Below are positions 25,309 through 34,278 of a stretch of DNA of 64,000 nt, piece by piece (positions within the stretch are counted from its first letter, which is position 1; each line of letters opens with the position of its first letter). The position numbers were made by a program, and so were the translations under genes. Source of the DNA: Bacillota bacterium (GTDB taxonomy: Bacteria > Bacillota_I > Bacilli_A > RFN20 > CAG-826); contig JAEWMX010000015.1 in NCBI GenBank assembly GCA_023393065.1, positions 248,001 to 312,000 on the forward strand, given 5' to 3'. The notes below the pieces were generated by a model. The model was not told the origin of the DNA. It searched no databases and worked only from the letters and a program-made list of their open reading frames with translations.

Positions 25309-26943
25309 CTATGCCATTTCTTTACGGCGACGGGAGAAGATAAAGAAGGCTCCAGCCGAAGTAATCATCAATCCGATGACAACAATAATTATGATATTCG
25401 TGTCGCTTCCAATATCATATCCAACAATATCAGAAGCACCTTGATACACATTATCATCGCCATCGACGACAAATTTGGTTAATGAGGTGTATTTGTTGAC
25501 GATAAAGATATAGCGATCTTGGGCAGCGACAATCTCATCATAGGTCGTATCGTTGTCCGTAAACATATTTTTGGCATCATCGCCAAACGAACCATAATGA
25601 GATTCAAATCCCGACCAAACTGTACTGAAATCGCCACTCATCGCTGTGCAAATCGGTGCCGTCTGCTCAAGGAAAGAAAGAGCAAATTGAACGCTACCGC
25701 TGACAAGAACAGCTCTGTCGTCTGCTGTAACTTCATCCCATTCCGATTTAGCGACAATGCGAACTGAATCAATATAAGAAATACCCCAGCCGCCAGAGAT
25801 GTTGTCAGCGAATTCAAGATAGTATAATTTGCTAGCATCTAGAGACGAAAGATTTAACATATGATTGTCAAAATTCGTGCTTTCCTTAGCAGATAAATTA
25901 GCCCGTCTCACGAAGCGAAGGATTTCATAATTGGTTGTCGCTTCCTTGACAGAAACGAAAATTCGCTTATCGTTTTTAAGACCTCCGGCCCAGTCGAATC
26001 GAATGTATTTGTTTGTCGACACATTAAATGCGCTGGATCTAAGAACGCCCATTCCGCCGTCACCATTATCGGCATTGCTTCTCATAGAGGCATCCACGCG
26101 ACCCCATCCGGTTCCAGCAATGGTCCAGCCATCGCTATTGCTATCAAAATAGCCATTGACGATAGAATTGGTTGCGGTTTCAATTCCTTGAATGGAAGGA
26201 AGAATGTTGACGGCCATGTCATCAGCTCCGGGAGTCGGTTCGCTTTCAACAGGGTAATATGTATTAAAACTATCAGCCGACAAAATAGACCAGTCGTATG
26301 CCGAGGTATCAGCTAGTTTGATGTATAAACTCGTGCCTAAATCAACTAAAGTTGATAGGTCAAAGTAATATGGAAAGAGAAAAGCTTCGGCGTTTCCTAT
26401 ACTTGATCCATAAACCGTTGTGGCTCGCCCTGTATTGTTATACCAGCGATTGCCAAACCGAGCAATTTCTTCATTATCGCTTGACTTATGAACCGAGACA
26501 TAAGCGAATTCGGGATATTTTCCGCCGCCGAGTTTAAAGCTTATCCAGCCCGATCCGTCTAAGATGAAATCGGAGGATTTTAAATAACCCATTCTTTCTG
26601 TAGCTTGTTCCCATTGTATCGTCCCTAAATATTGATTTGCTTCTGATGTGATTCCAAGCTGATAAGTGCCATCTTTGTTATATGGATTGGTACCGAAATA
26701 TGTTTTATCATGGACAAGACTGGAATGGAAAGCCGCCATTCCGGGTTCATCTTTCCAAATATGGTAGAAGGTCCACCCTTCAAGGGTTCCTGTTTCAAAC
26801 CCGCCATTAACAACTTGGTTTGGCGATTCGGCCAAGGTTTCCACCTTCTGATCAGACACGGTCATCACATTCATAATTATGAATGGCAAAATGACCGGAG
26901 CCATGAGAATTGGCAACCACTTTAATAGAGTTTTCTTATTCAT
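25309..26943 (-). CDS. Surface carbohydrate-binding protein with two NGxFETG modules and C-terminal anchor
   Basis: 544 residues. Signal segment (1-40), module A from about 43 to 235 (starts VVNGGFETGTLEGW), module B from about 262 to 412 (starts IVNGYFDSNSDGW), the shared C-terminal region (about 414-500), a transmembrane helix (about 518-538) and the tail SRRRKEMA. The modules resemble the beta-sandwich domains found beside GH32 levanases in Bacilli and recur in two lipoproteins of the mannoside operon. No catalytic domain is present, so a glycan-binding surface protein is likely. AAGGAGG precedes the ATG. It has its own promoter at 27011-27040 and terminator, although it lies directly after the operon. 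Confidence 0.78.
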   Translation of the reverse strand: MNKKTLLKWLPILMAPVILPFIIMNVMTVSDQKVETLAESPNQVVNGGFETGTLEGWTFYHIWKDEPGMAAFHSSLVHDKTYFGTNPYNKDGTYQLGITSEANQYLGTIQWEQATERMGYLKSSDFILDGSGWISFKLGGGKYPEFAYVSVHKSSDNEEIARFGNRWYNNTGRATTVYGSSIGNAEAFLFPYYFDLSTLVDLGTSLYIKLADTSAYDWSILSADSFNTYYPVESEPTPGADDMAVNILPSIQGIETATNSIVNGYFDSNSDGWTIAGTGWGRVDASMRSNADNGDGGMGVLRSSAFNVSTNKYIRFDWAGGLKNDKRIFVSVKEATTNYEILRFVRRANLSAKESTNFDNHMLNLSSLDASKLYYLEFADNISGGWGISYIDSVRIVAKSEWDEVTADDRAVLVSGSVQFALSFLEQTAPICTAMSGDFSTVWSGFESHYGSFGDDAKNMFTDNDTTYDEIVAAQDRYIFIVNKYTSLTKFVVDGDDNVYQGASDIVGYDIGSDTNIIIIVVIGLMITSAGAFFIFSRRRKEMA

Positions 26944-27010
26944 ACTTTTTGCCTCCTTGTTTTCGGCATTAATAAAGTTGTTATAAAAATATGTATACTG
27001 CTACATTTTC

Positions 27011-27040
27011 ATAATAAGACTTGTCCACACTGTAAGTCAA
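27011..27040 (-). promoter_or_regulatory. Promoter of the surface binding-protein gene
   Basis: Minus-strand TTGACT (27035-27040), 18-bp spacer, TATTAT (27011-27016). It lies about 70 nt upstream of the ATG at 26943. Confidence 0.65.
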
Positions 27041-27048
27041 CACATTTC

Positions 27049-27093
27049 AATTAAATTTTAGATTAATATTTTAATTAAAAATAGATTAATATT
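27049..27093. repeat. Phased (A/G)ATTAA boxes upstream of the -35
   Basis: Boxes AATTAA, GATTAA, AATTAA and GATTAA start at 27049, 27061, 27073 and 27084, spaced 12, 12 and 11 bp. The 12-mer TAGATTAATATT is repeated exactly at 27059-27070 and 27082-27093. The array lies 8 bp beyond the -35 on the upstream side. It could be an UP-element-like track or an activator array. No terminator hairpin for the upstream operon is visible in 27041-27125. Confidence 0.45.
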
Positions 27094-27125
27094 AAGTTTT
27101 TATCTTTGCTCTATTTTTTGATAAA

Positions 27126-29201
27126 TCAAACTTCCCAAGCCAACATGGGGTAAATACCAGCAAAGGTCCAGTATAAAGCATTAAAATTCTGGATATTTAA
27201 TAGTCCTGATGAGGATTGTCCGCTGATTCCATCGCCCCTTCCGCTGCTCGAATTTCCGATGCGATCAAAACTCGACAATGTGGAGTCGTAATAACAATTA
27301 TTGTAGATATTTGCGTAAGATCCACCCGGAGTAACGCCAGCGAATGAACCGACAAAAACCTTATCTCCGACTTGGGTGATGCCAATCGTCATCATCGCGA
27401 TTGAATATGAGATAGCAATATTATAGCCTTCCAATCTTCCGACGAAACCACCGGCGTGAACTAGAGTTGCCGAACTGGCATTTAGAGTTCCGCGAGAGTA
27501 ACAGTCTATGATACTTCCATAGGCCATATATCCAACAAATCCACCGACATAGCTCGTCCCGGTCACATCCATCAGCGAACGCGATCTGTTTATAGCAGCG
27601 TTATTATTTTCTAATAGTCCCACAAGGCCGCCCGCATAACTTTGTTCTCCTCCCGTGACAACGAGAGTTCCTGCGGATCCGCTTTCTTCAATTGTCGTCA
27701 AACTAGACGAAGACGAAGAGACGCGACCGATCAAACCGCCGGCAATGGCGTTTTCGGCCGCTATATCGCCATTATAAGTAGAACTGGTGATTTGACCACC
27801 ATCGACGTGACCGATCAAACCTCCGACGCCGACGATGCCGCTTGATGAAGTAACATCGATATCAACTGTGACATGAACATTGCTAATCGCGCTGTTAATC
27901 GCTTTACCGGAGAGAGCACCGATGCCTAGGCTTTCTTCAGCCGTCGATAATGTAATTGAGCCGCTGAGATTCAAATTGCTGATCGTCGCGCCATCGAGAA
28001 CGCCAAAGAGACCTTGATCACTATTTGTTGTTCCTCCGATATTTAGCGCCGAGATGGCATGGCCTTTACCGTTGAAAACGCCCCGAAAATCTTTAGGCAG
28101 CCAATCAGTGGTCAGAATGATGTCATTATTCAAAGAATAATTACCAGTAGCCGTCATCGCGCGAAGTTGAGCTTCTGTCGTAATTTCCAAGGCCCCGATA
28201 TAGACTTTGATGCTCAATTCCGAATCGTTGTGGACCTGCGAGCGAGCTTGCACTTGCAAGTAGGTATCGTTCTGCGCGAGAATCGCACCAGGAATCGCAT
28301 AAGAATTATTCGATATTTCTTCGACAAATACATCGTTATGGTATATACCATAAGCCGTTGCGTGTTCAACTAAATCAAATGATAAAATGCCGCTTGCGAT
28401 ATCAAGATTTTGAGGAGCGGACAAGGTCAGAGGGGCGATTTGAATCGTCGCTTCGCCATATGCCGAATCAAAATACTGATCACTGCCACTGATGGCTTTA
28501 ACTTTAAATTCGATTGATCCGACGTGGTCGAAGCCGATGTTAAGTTGATTGTTGGTCGTCGATTGCGGGTCGCCATCATCGATGATTACCGAATAAGAAA
28601 CGGCATTGCTGACTGCATTCCAACTTAGAATGCCGTTTTCATAAGTGATGCTGCTCGGCGCTTGCAAAGCCACTTTAAACCAGATGCTCGGTGAGAAATC
28701 GCTCGAGATAACGAATCCATCTTCGCTTCCGGTAGCCAAAATTGAAACTTGGACAGGGGTGGAAGACACTATTTCGTACTGTGTGTCCGTCGCTGCATTT
28801 TCGATGGTGCCGACTTTAACGACATATCCCGCGGCGTACTCAACTTCGTCCCATCTCACGTATTCGCCATCTTGACGAACATTCGCTGGAGCCTCGAGCG
28901 TCAAATACACATCGACAGATAAAACGGGGCTGTAATCGGATAAATTCGTGCCTGCTAAGGCGGCGACTTTAAAAGTCGTCGGACCAAAATACTGATTGGG
29001 GAGAACGAGTTGATTATCATCGGTGTCAATCGTATCTTCTTCGTTGATGAGGACGCGATATGAAGTCGCATTGCGCACCTCGTTCCAAGACAATGTGCGA
29101 TCATTTAAAGCGAGTCCCGTCGGCGCGCTCACCCCCCCGCATCCGGAAAGGAGCATGACGCCGAGAATTGAAGCTAAGATAAGATTCAGTTTCGTTTTCA
29201 T
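27126..29201 (-). CDS. Lipoprotein with fibronectin-III-like and GLUG repeats
   Basis: 691 residues. The lipobox is LLSGC, with Cys21. Residues about 24-335 form four fibronectin-type-III-like repeats, each opening with a pattern such as LSWNEV, VRWDEV, LSWNAV or LSFDLV followed by A.SYxV. From about residue 340 come GLUG-type beta-helix repeats (GVFNGKGHAI, GGLIGHV, GGLVGL, GGFVGYM, GGFVGRL). This build is typical of bacterial adhesins and surface polysaccharide-binding proteins. It is the last gene of the mannoside operon, 11 bp after its neighbour, with AAAGGAG ahead of the ATG. No catalytic residues are recognised. Confidence 0.8.
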   Translation of the reverse strand: MKTKLNLILASILGVMLLSGCGGVSAPTGLALNDRTLSWNEVRNATSYRVLINEEDTIDTDDNQLVLPNQYFGPTTFKVAALAGTNLSDYSPVLSVDVYLTLEAPANVRQDGEYVRWDEVEYAAGYVVKVGTIENAATDTQYEIVSSTPVQVSILATGSEDGFVISSDFSPSIWFKVALQAPSSITYENGILSWNAVSNAVSYSVIIDDGDPQSTTNNQLNIGFDHVGSIEFKVKAISGSDQYFDSAYGEATIQIAPLTLSAPQNLDIASGILSFDLVEHATAYGIYHNDVFVEEISNNSYAIPGAILAQNDTYLQVQARSQVHNDSELSIKVYIGALEITTEAQLRAMTATGNYSLNNDIILTTDWLPKDFRGVFNGKGHAISALNIGGTTNSDQGLFGVLDGATISNLNLSGSITLSTAEESLGIGALSGKAINSAISNVHVTVDIDVTSSSGIVGVGGLIGHVDGGQITSSTYNGDIAAENAIAGGLIGRVSSSSSSLTTIEESGSAGTLVVTGGEQSYAGGLVGLLENNNAAINRSRSLMDVTGTSYVGGFVGYMAYGSIIDCYSRGTLNASSATLVHAGGFVGRLEGYNIAISYSIAMMTIGITQVGDKVFVGSFAGVTPGGSYANIYNNCYYDSTLSSFDRIGNSSSGRGDGISGQSSSGLLNIQNFNALYWTFAGIYPMLAWEV

Positions 29202-29212
29202 AATTATCTCCT

Positions 29213-31708
29213 TTAGTAAACCGACGGATTAACGACAAGATAACTTGACGGGTTATTAATCATCTCTTCGGTTTCGGCATCGCGGACATAGCTTGTTACA
29301 TAGTAATCAAAAGGTAAATCGGGAACGGTTTCTATATCAAGGCTCACACTCATGTCTTGTCCGCGGCTGTATTTACCCAGTTCGAGATGGGAGAAGTGCT
29401 TGACATCATAGCTCTGGCTGACGCTATGAATTTTATAGCCGCTTAAGTCATAGACATCGAGAACGTATTCGACTGCATAATCGGTCTTATCGCCATCGTA
29501 TTTCTTGTTTAGGGCTTGTGTCGAAGCCGTCAGCGTTTGTCCGTCATAATCGAAGTTTGACGCTCCGGCCGAGAAATCAGCGCGGGCCATCGCGAGTCCG
29601 ACATACATGTCACCCGCTCCATAATACAAATGCCATGTGTTTCCGACGCGAATCATGCTGTCAGCGAACATACACTTGATGAATAGACCATAATCGATTT
29701 TATTAGTGTCGGTCGGATACATCGTCGGCTCGTCTAAATCCATTCTGACATTTGTTAATTCAAAGGGATTGGACTTGGTCGTTTTTAGAGCTCCAAGAGC
29801 GTAGAACCAGCCGCTGGCATTGGCTTGTTGATACTGAATGTTTTCATCACTTAACCGGCCACCGCCGTACATCAAATAAATATCTTGATCGTCGGGGCCA
29901 TAAATATTGGTCAAGGCCATGCACGATTCATTGCCATGAGTTATGTCTTCGATATCGTTGCTGCCAAGTCCGGTGTAGGCAATATCGACAATATCGTTTT
30001 CGGCAATCGAAAGTACATCAGTCGTGAAGCCGATCTTCGTATATCCACCATCCTTCATGTAGATCATGTAGACTTGACCATGTTTGCCAGGACGAGGATC
30101 ATTGATCTTGACGGCATTGCCTTCAGGATCGGTAATAAAGGTTCCGGACTTATAACTGCCGTTGTAATCAGGTGCCAAACGCCCGACTTTGTTAAAGTTG
30201 ACAAAGTCATGAGTGTAGATGATGCCTTCTCGCGTCTTATCGTTATCATACATCGTAAATGTGATGTAATAAGTGGTTTGGCCGCCTCGATTCGGATCAT
30301 TTTCGATTTTAAACATGCGTGGGTCTTCTAGACCACCGCCTTTTTCGTCATTGGTCGTAGGCCAGGCAATAGGGTTATTTTCGCCTCTTTCAAAGTGAAT
30401 ACCATTGTAAGAATAGGCGTAAGAAAGCGTCGACATGTGCCCCAGTTCATATTTGTCGCCGAAGTAATGATGGAAGTTATCAGGGAGTTCACTGCGATAA
30501 ATCATGTGGAATATTTCCCGCTCTTCATCATAGATGACGGCAGGATTGTATGTCGCATAAGATTCAAAACCGGGAATATCGCCATCAGCGATGCTTTCAA
30601 GGTTGGTCACAACTCCATCCGCGGAATTTGGATAGCCGTGAGGAGCAATGATCAAACCGCCTTCATAGAGGGTGATGTTGCTCATCGCCGTCCAGGCCGG
30701 GCTATTTTTGGAGTATTCCATCTTGTGGCCGACCGGAACCGCAAAGATGTCGTCCCATTTAAAAAGTTCAAAAGAGTAAATTGAGAAAGTTGATTCCCAT
30801 GGGTACCGACCGGTTTTTTTCGTCGCTTCGCTCGTCTCACGCTGCACTAATTCGACTTTCACGTAACGGGTTTGTTTAGCGCTTCCCAACTTGAGAAAGT
30901 CGACCTCGCCGAGCCCGGCTTCCGAACCGGTCGCGTACTGCCAACCAGAATCACTTCTTGCGGGCGCTGTTTCACCAGCATCAGCGTGTATGTAGATTTT
31001 AAATATGCGAGCGAAGGAAACTTCCCAGCGAAATTTGACTAAATCAAACGCTTTAACCTCGCCGAGGTCGACGAGAAAATATTGATTGTCACCGGCGCTG
31101 TTATTCGACGCCCACCGAGTATTAGCGAGGTTATCGACCATCATACTTTTATTCAGAGCTGTTTCATTTTCGTTAGATGACACCTCGAGGACTTGGCTTC
31201 CGTATGTCAAACTGCGCGGACCATACACTTCAAAGGACCAGAATGAATAGCCGTAACCGGTCGCCCGATCGACTCCTTCAAAACGCACATATTCAGCTTC
31301 AATCCACTGTGGAAAGATGATTTCATCAGTTTTTGCGTCGGTTTTTTGCACCCTAGCGACGACGGTCCAATCTAAGGCGTCGTTTGAAAGGAGTATTTTG
31401 TAATCTGCGGCATATGCCGCTTCCCAAGCGATGACCACCTTGCCGATTTTCTCTCGCGAACCGAGGTTTATGTAGAAGAAGACATCGTCGCTTTCAATTG
31501 AAGCGTAGCGCGTATCGCTTCGGCCATCGACGGCATGCGTATTAGCGTGGTTATCGGTATAAGGGCTGGAGACGACGCGCCGGTCAAAGGCTAAATCGAC
31601 GCCGTATTCGCGCTCTTCGGCCCCGACTGACTGTATCGAAAAACTAGTCGCCGGTATGATAAGCGCCAGCAAAGAGCCGACCACCGTCACAATCTTTCGC
31701 ATTTTCAT
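29213..31708 (-). CDS. Secreted GH130-like beta-propeller glycosidase with two CBM32 domains
   Basis: 831 residues. Cleavable signal peptide (to about residue 30, no lipobox). Two F5/8 type C (CBM32-like) domains, about 35-170 and 175-335, with DGRSDTRYAS and DNLANTRWAS and their closing FEVYG and FELF strands. A five-bladed propeller of about 340-715 follows. GGGLEDPRMF near residue 461 carries the EDPR motif of GH130, and WHLYYGAGD marks the last blade. A beta-rich tail completes it. GH130 enzymes are mannoside phosphorylases or beta-mannosidases. A secreted enzyme more likely hydrolyses than phosphorolyses, but this cannot be decided here. AGGAGG precedes the ATG. It lies inside the mannoside operon. 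Confidence 0.78.
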   Translation of the reverse strand: MKMRKIVTVVGSLLALIIPATSFSIQSVGAEEREYGVDLAFDRRVVSSPYTDNHANTHAVDGRSDTRYASIESDDVFFYINLGSREKIGKVVIAWEAAYAADYKILLSNDALDWTVVARVQKTDAKTDEIIFPQWIEAEYVRFEGVDRATGYGYSFWSFEVYGPRSLTYGSQVLEVSSNENETALNKSMMVDNLANTRWASNNSAGDNQYFLVDLGEVKAFDLVKFRWEVSFARIFKIYIHADAGETAPARSDSGWQYATGSEAGLGEVDFLKLGSAKQTRYVKVELVQRETSEATKKTGRYPWESTFSIYSFELFKWDDIFAVPVGHKMEYSKNSPAWTAMSNITLYEGGLIIAPHGYPNSADGVVTNLESIADGDIPGFESYATYNPAVIYDEEREIFHMIYRSELPDNFHHYFGDKYELGHMSTLSYAYSYNGIHFERGENNPIAWPTTNDEKGGGLEDPRMFKIENDPNRGGQTTYYITFTMYDNDKTREGIIYTHDFVNFNKVGRLAPDYNGSYKSGTFITDPEGNAVKINDPRPGKHGQVYMIYMKDGGYTKIGFTTDVLSIAENDIVDIAYTGLGSNDIEDITHGNESCMALTNIYGPDDQDIYLMYGGGRLSDENIQYQQANASGWFYALGALKTTKSNPFELTNVRMDLDEPTMYPTDTNKIDYGLFIKCMFADSMIRVGNTWHLYYGAGDMYVGLAMARADFSAGASNFDYDGQTLTASTQALNKKYDGDKTDYAVEYVLDVYDLSGYKIHSVSQSYDVKHFSHLELGKYSRGQDMSVSLDIETVPDLPFDYYVTSYVRDAETEEMINNPSSYLVVNPSVY

Positions 31709-31720
31709 CTTTGTTCCTCC

Positions 31721-34267
31721 TTATGACACCGAGTAGAAGTGTCTTTGCATATACAACTCAGCGAACAGTGCACAAGGCCACGTAAAGTAATCGCGGCTGA
31801 AGTCGCTGGGATTATTGGCGTTTACGGCTTCGTGCATCACATAGTACGAACCGCTGAGATTAATCATATATTGAATGCACATATCAATTTCCGCTTGGCT
31901 TTGACTGGTAAGGCCTTGCATTGCCAAAGACATCGGCCAAATGACCGGATAATCCTTATGAGGATTAGGCTGTCCGGAAATCGAATCGTGAGGATCGCCG
32001 ATTCCGCTAGCATATGTGCCGACGTAATAATATGGATTGTCATCACTTAGGACAAAATCGCGCGTGTTGAGATAGGTCTCGTCGTCATTTGCGCAGTAGC
32101 CGAGCCACGGTGCGGAGATGAGACTTGGAATATTTGCAGCATCCATCAATAACTTCCCTGACGCGCTATTTGCATCGCTAGTCATGCCATTGACTTCAAA
32201 GGCATACATTTTTCCATAAGTCGGATGATTGTAGACTCCGTATGTTTCAATCGCTAGACGAACGCCGTCGGCTAGGGTTTGGGCTTGGCTGGCGAGCGCC
32301 GAATCGAGTCCGAGTTCGCTTAAGAGCAAATTCATTTTTTCCATAATTGAAACAGCAAACATATTTCCGGGAATAAAAAACTTATAATACGTGACATCAT
32401 CACTCGGGCGATAACCGCTCCAAATTAATCCCGAAGCGCCGTTAAACGAGGGTGAATCCTTGCCGAAATCAGCTGCGTGGATTTCGTAATTGTCATCGCT
32501 GTGATTTCGCTCGCTCTGCAGCGTCAGCAGCGCTTTGCGAAGCGACATTAAGAAGAAAGCATCAAAAATCGAGTCGTCTCCGGTAATCTCGTAGTATTTA
32601 TCGGCGAGCCAAAATGGATAGATGAGCGAATCGATTTCAAACTTTCGTTCAAAAACGCTCCCGTCATTCTTAAAGGCATTAGCGTACGGATCGCGGCGAA
32701 TGAATTCTAATTGCTTTAGCAAAATACCGCGAACCATCATTTTAACCTCGCTATCTTCATTCATATAGCGCAGGTAAGGTAGCACTTGGGCGCTTGAATC
32801 GCGAAGCCACATGGCGTCGATGTCGCCGGTCGTCACATATGTCGTACCGTTATTGTTATAGTGCAAGACGCTCGGCCAACTGCCTCTGCTGTTGACGATG
32901 CCGTCGATCGTCGCGTAAAAATTCTTTTCAAAAGTTATTCGCTCTTGATTATTGCTGATCCCTTGAATGTGAGGGTTAATCAACTCTCGCATCGCATCAT
33001 AAGTCGGAGCTTGGTTGACTGGGACTAATAAATCGTAAGCGATTTCGTCATTGACGTTCGGAAGCGTTTGGAGGTAGGTGTCGATTTGTTCAATCGTCAA
33101 AAGGCCCCAATCGCCTCGCGAGTTATCGACAAATTCTAAATATAGAGCTTGACCGCTATAACGCGATAAATCAACGAAGTAAAGATGCGTATTTTCTTCA
33201 TCAGCATCTTTCCACCGATCGCTATAAGTGCGGAATATTTCCTGATTTGTGTTTACGGCTTTAATCGACATATAAGTAACTTGGCGATACTTTGTCGCGC
33301 CGAGCCGGAACTTCAACAAATTAACTCCACCGACCACAAAGGCTGATGAGCGAAGGACGCCGACTTTCGTTTCGTCACTGCGATTTGAAAGGCGTTTGTT
33401 TGCATTAATGTGGCTATCTCTAAAGACTCCCTCTTCGCCGATAATCATCCAACTTTCCAAGGTCGAAGAAGCGAAGTCTTGATTGGCTAAGTCGTTCGGC
33501 AAAGAGCTCAATTCGCCAAAAACCGGATTGATATCATAGGCCTCATTCGTCCCGGTTAATTCCGGCGTTTCAGCATAATATGTCACGATGGCGTCAACTG
33601 AAAGATAGCCGTGATTATCGGTTGACTGATCAGTTAGCATAATGTACACCGACGCATCGATCAAATCGCTGATGTCGGCATAATATGGGACGAGATTCTC
33701 AACGAAATAATCGCCTCCTTGGCTTAAGTAATTCGGATTATTAAATAGGCGATTCGCGTATCGCTTCATCTCGTGATGGCTCGTCGCGTCAAAAACCGAC
33801 AAATACGTCAAGCCGGAATTGAGACCACCGCCTAAGTAAAAGGTGATAACGCCACTCCCCCCGACCTTAAATGTTTCGGAGCGAAGCCGACCCTCATAGC
33901 CATCGCGACCAGGAATGTCGCGACCTTTAAAGAAGTATTCCCCTTGTTTTCCATAGCTAATCGTTTCGTTAACCATTGTCTCAGAGCTGATTCCTTCATC
34001 GCTAAAAGCCTCTCCGGAGACAATTTCCCAGCCGCTTAAATCACCGGTTTCAAATCCGCCGTTGGCGATTAGATATTCGCTCGGGTCAGGTTCTGTGGAA
34101 CTAGTCGTACTTTCTGATGTCGAGGTATCAGTTGTCGTCGACGTATCCGTCAAAGAAGACGAGTCAACGGGTTCACAGCTGGCTAACATGATTGAAAAAA
34201 GCAAACCAAAAACCGGTAAAAACTTAATAATAAGTGCCTTTTTGCTGGTTTTTAAGTCAAAAATCAT
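31721..34267 (-). CDS. GH125 exo-alpha-1,6-mannosidase lipoprotein with two NGxFETG modules
   Basis: 848 residues. Signal with lipobox MLASC. A Ser/Thr-rich linker is followed by module A (from about 65, IANGGFETGDLSGWEIV) and module B (from about 260). From about 415 to the end is a GH125 (alpha/alpha)6 domain: GDIDAMWLRDSSAQV near residue 486 holds the conserved Asp, IWPMSLAMQGL follows later, and MHEAVNANNPSDF near 812 holds the conserved Glu. GH125 enzymes remove alpha-1,6-linked mannose from the non-reducing end of N-glycans or yeast mannan. The protein would act on the outer face of the membrane and feed mannosides to the ABC importer of the same operon. AGGAGG precedes the ATG. Confidence 0.9.
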   Translation of the reverse strand: MIFDLKTSKKALIIKFLPVFGLLFSIMLASCEPVDSSSLTDTSTTTDTSTSESTTSSTEPDPSEYLIANGGFETGDLSGWEIVSGEAFSDEGISSETMVNETISYGKQGEYFFKGRDIPGRDGYEGRLRSETFKVGGSGVITFYLGGGLNSGLTYLSVFDATSHHEMKRYANRLFNNPNYLSQGGDYFVENLVPYYADISDLIDASVYIMLTDQSTDNHGYLSVDAIVTYYAETPELTGTNEAYDINPVFGELSSLPNDLANQDFASSTLESWMIIGEEGVFRDSHINANKRLSNRSDETKVGVLRSSAFVVGGVNLLKFRLGATKYRQVTYMSIKAVNTNQEIFRTYSDRWKDADEENTHLYFVDLSRYSGQALYLEFVDNSRGDWGLLTIEQIDTYLQTLPNVNDEIAYDLLVPVNQAPTYDAMRELINPHIQGISNNQERITFEKNFYATIDGIVNSRGSWPSVLHYNNNGTTYVTTGDIDAMWLRDSSAQVLPYLRYMNEDSEVKMMVRGILLKQLEFIRRDPYANAFKNDGSVFERKFEIDSLIYPFWLADKYYEITGDDSIFDAFFLMSLRKALLTLQSERNHSDDNYEIHAADFGKDSPSFNGASGLIWSGYRPSDDVTYYKFFIPGNMFAVSIMEKMNLLLSELGLDSALASQAQTLADGVRLAIETYGVYNHPTYGKMYAFEVNGMTSDANSASGKLLMDAANIPSLISAPWLGYCANDDETYLNTRDFVLSDDNPYYYVGTYASGIGDPHDSISGQPNPHKDYPVIWPMSLAMQGLTSQSQAEIDMCIQYMINLSGSYYVMHEAVNANNPSDFSRDYFTWPCALFAELYMQRHFYSVS

Positions 34268-34278
34268 CGCTTTTCCTC

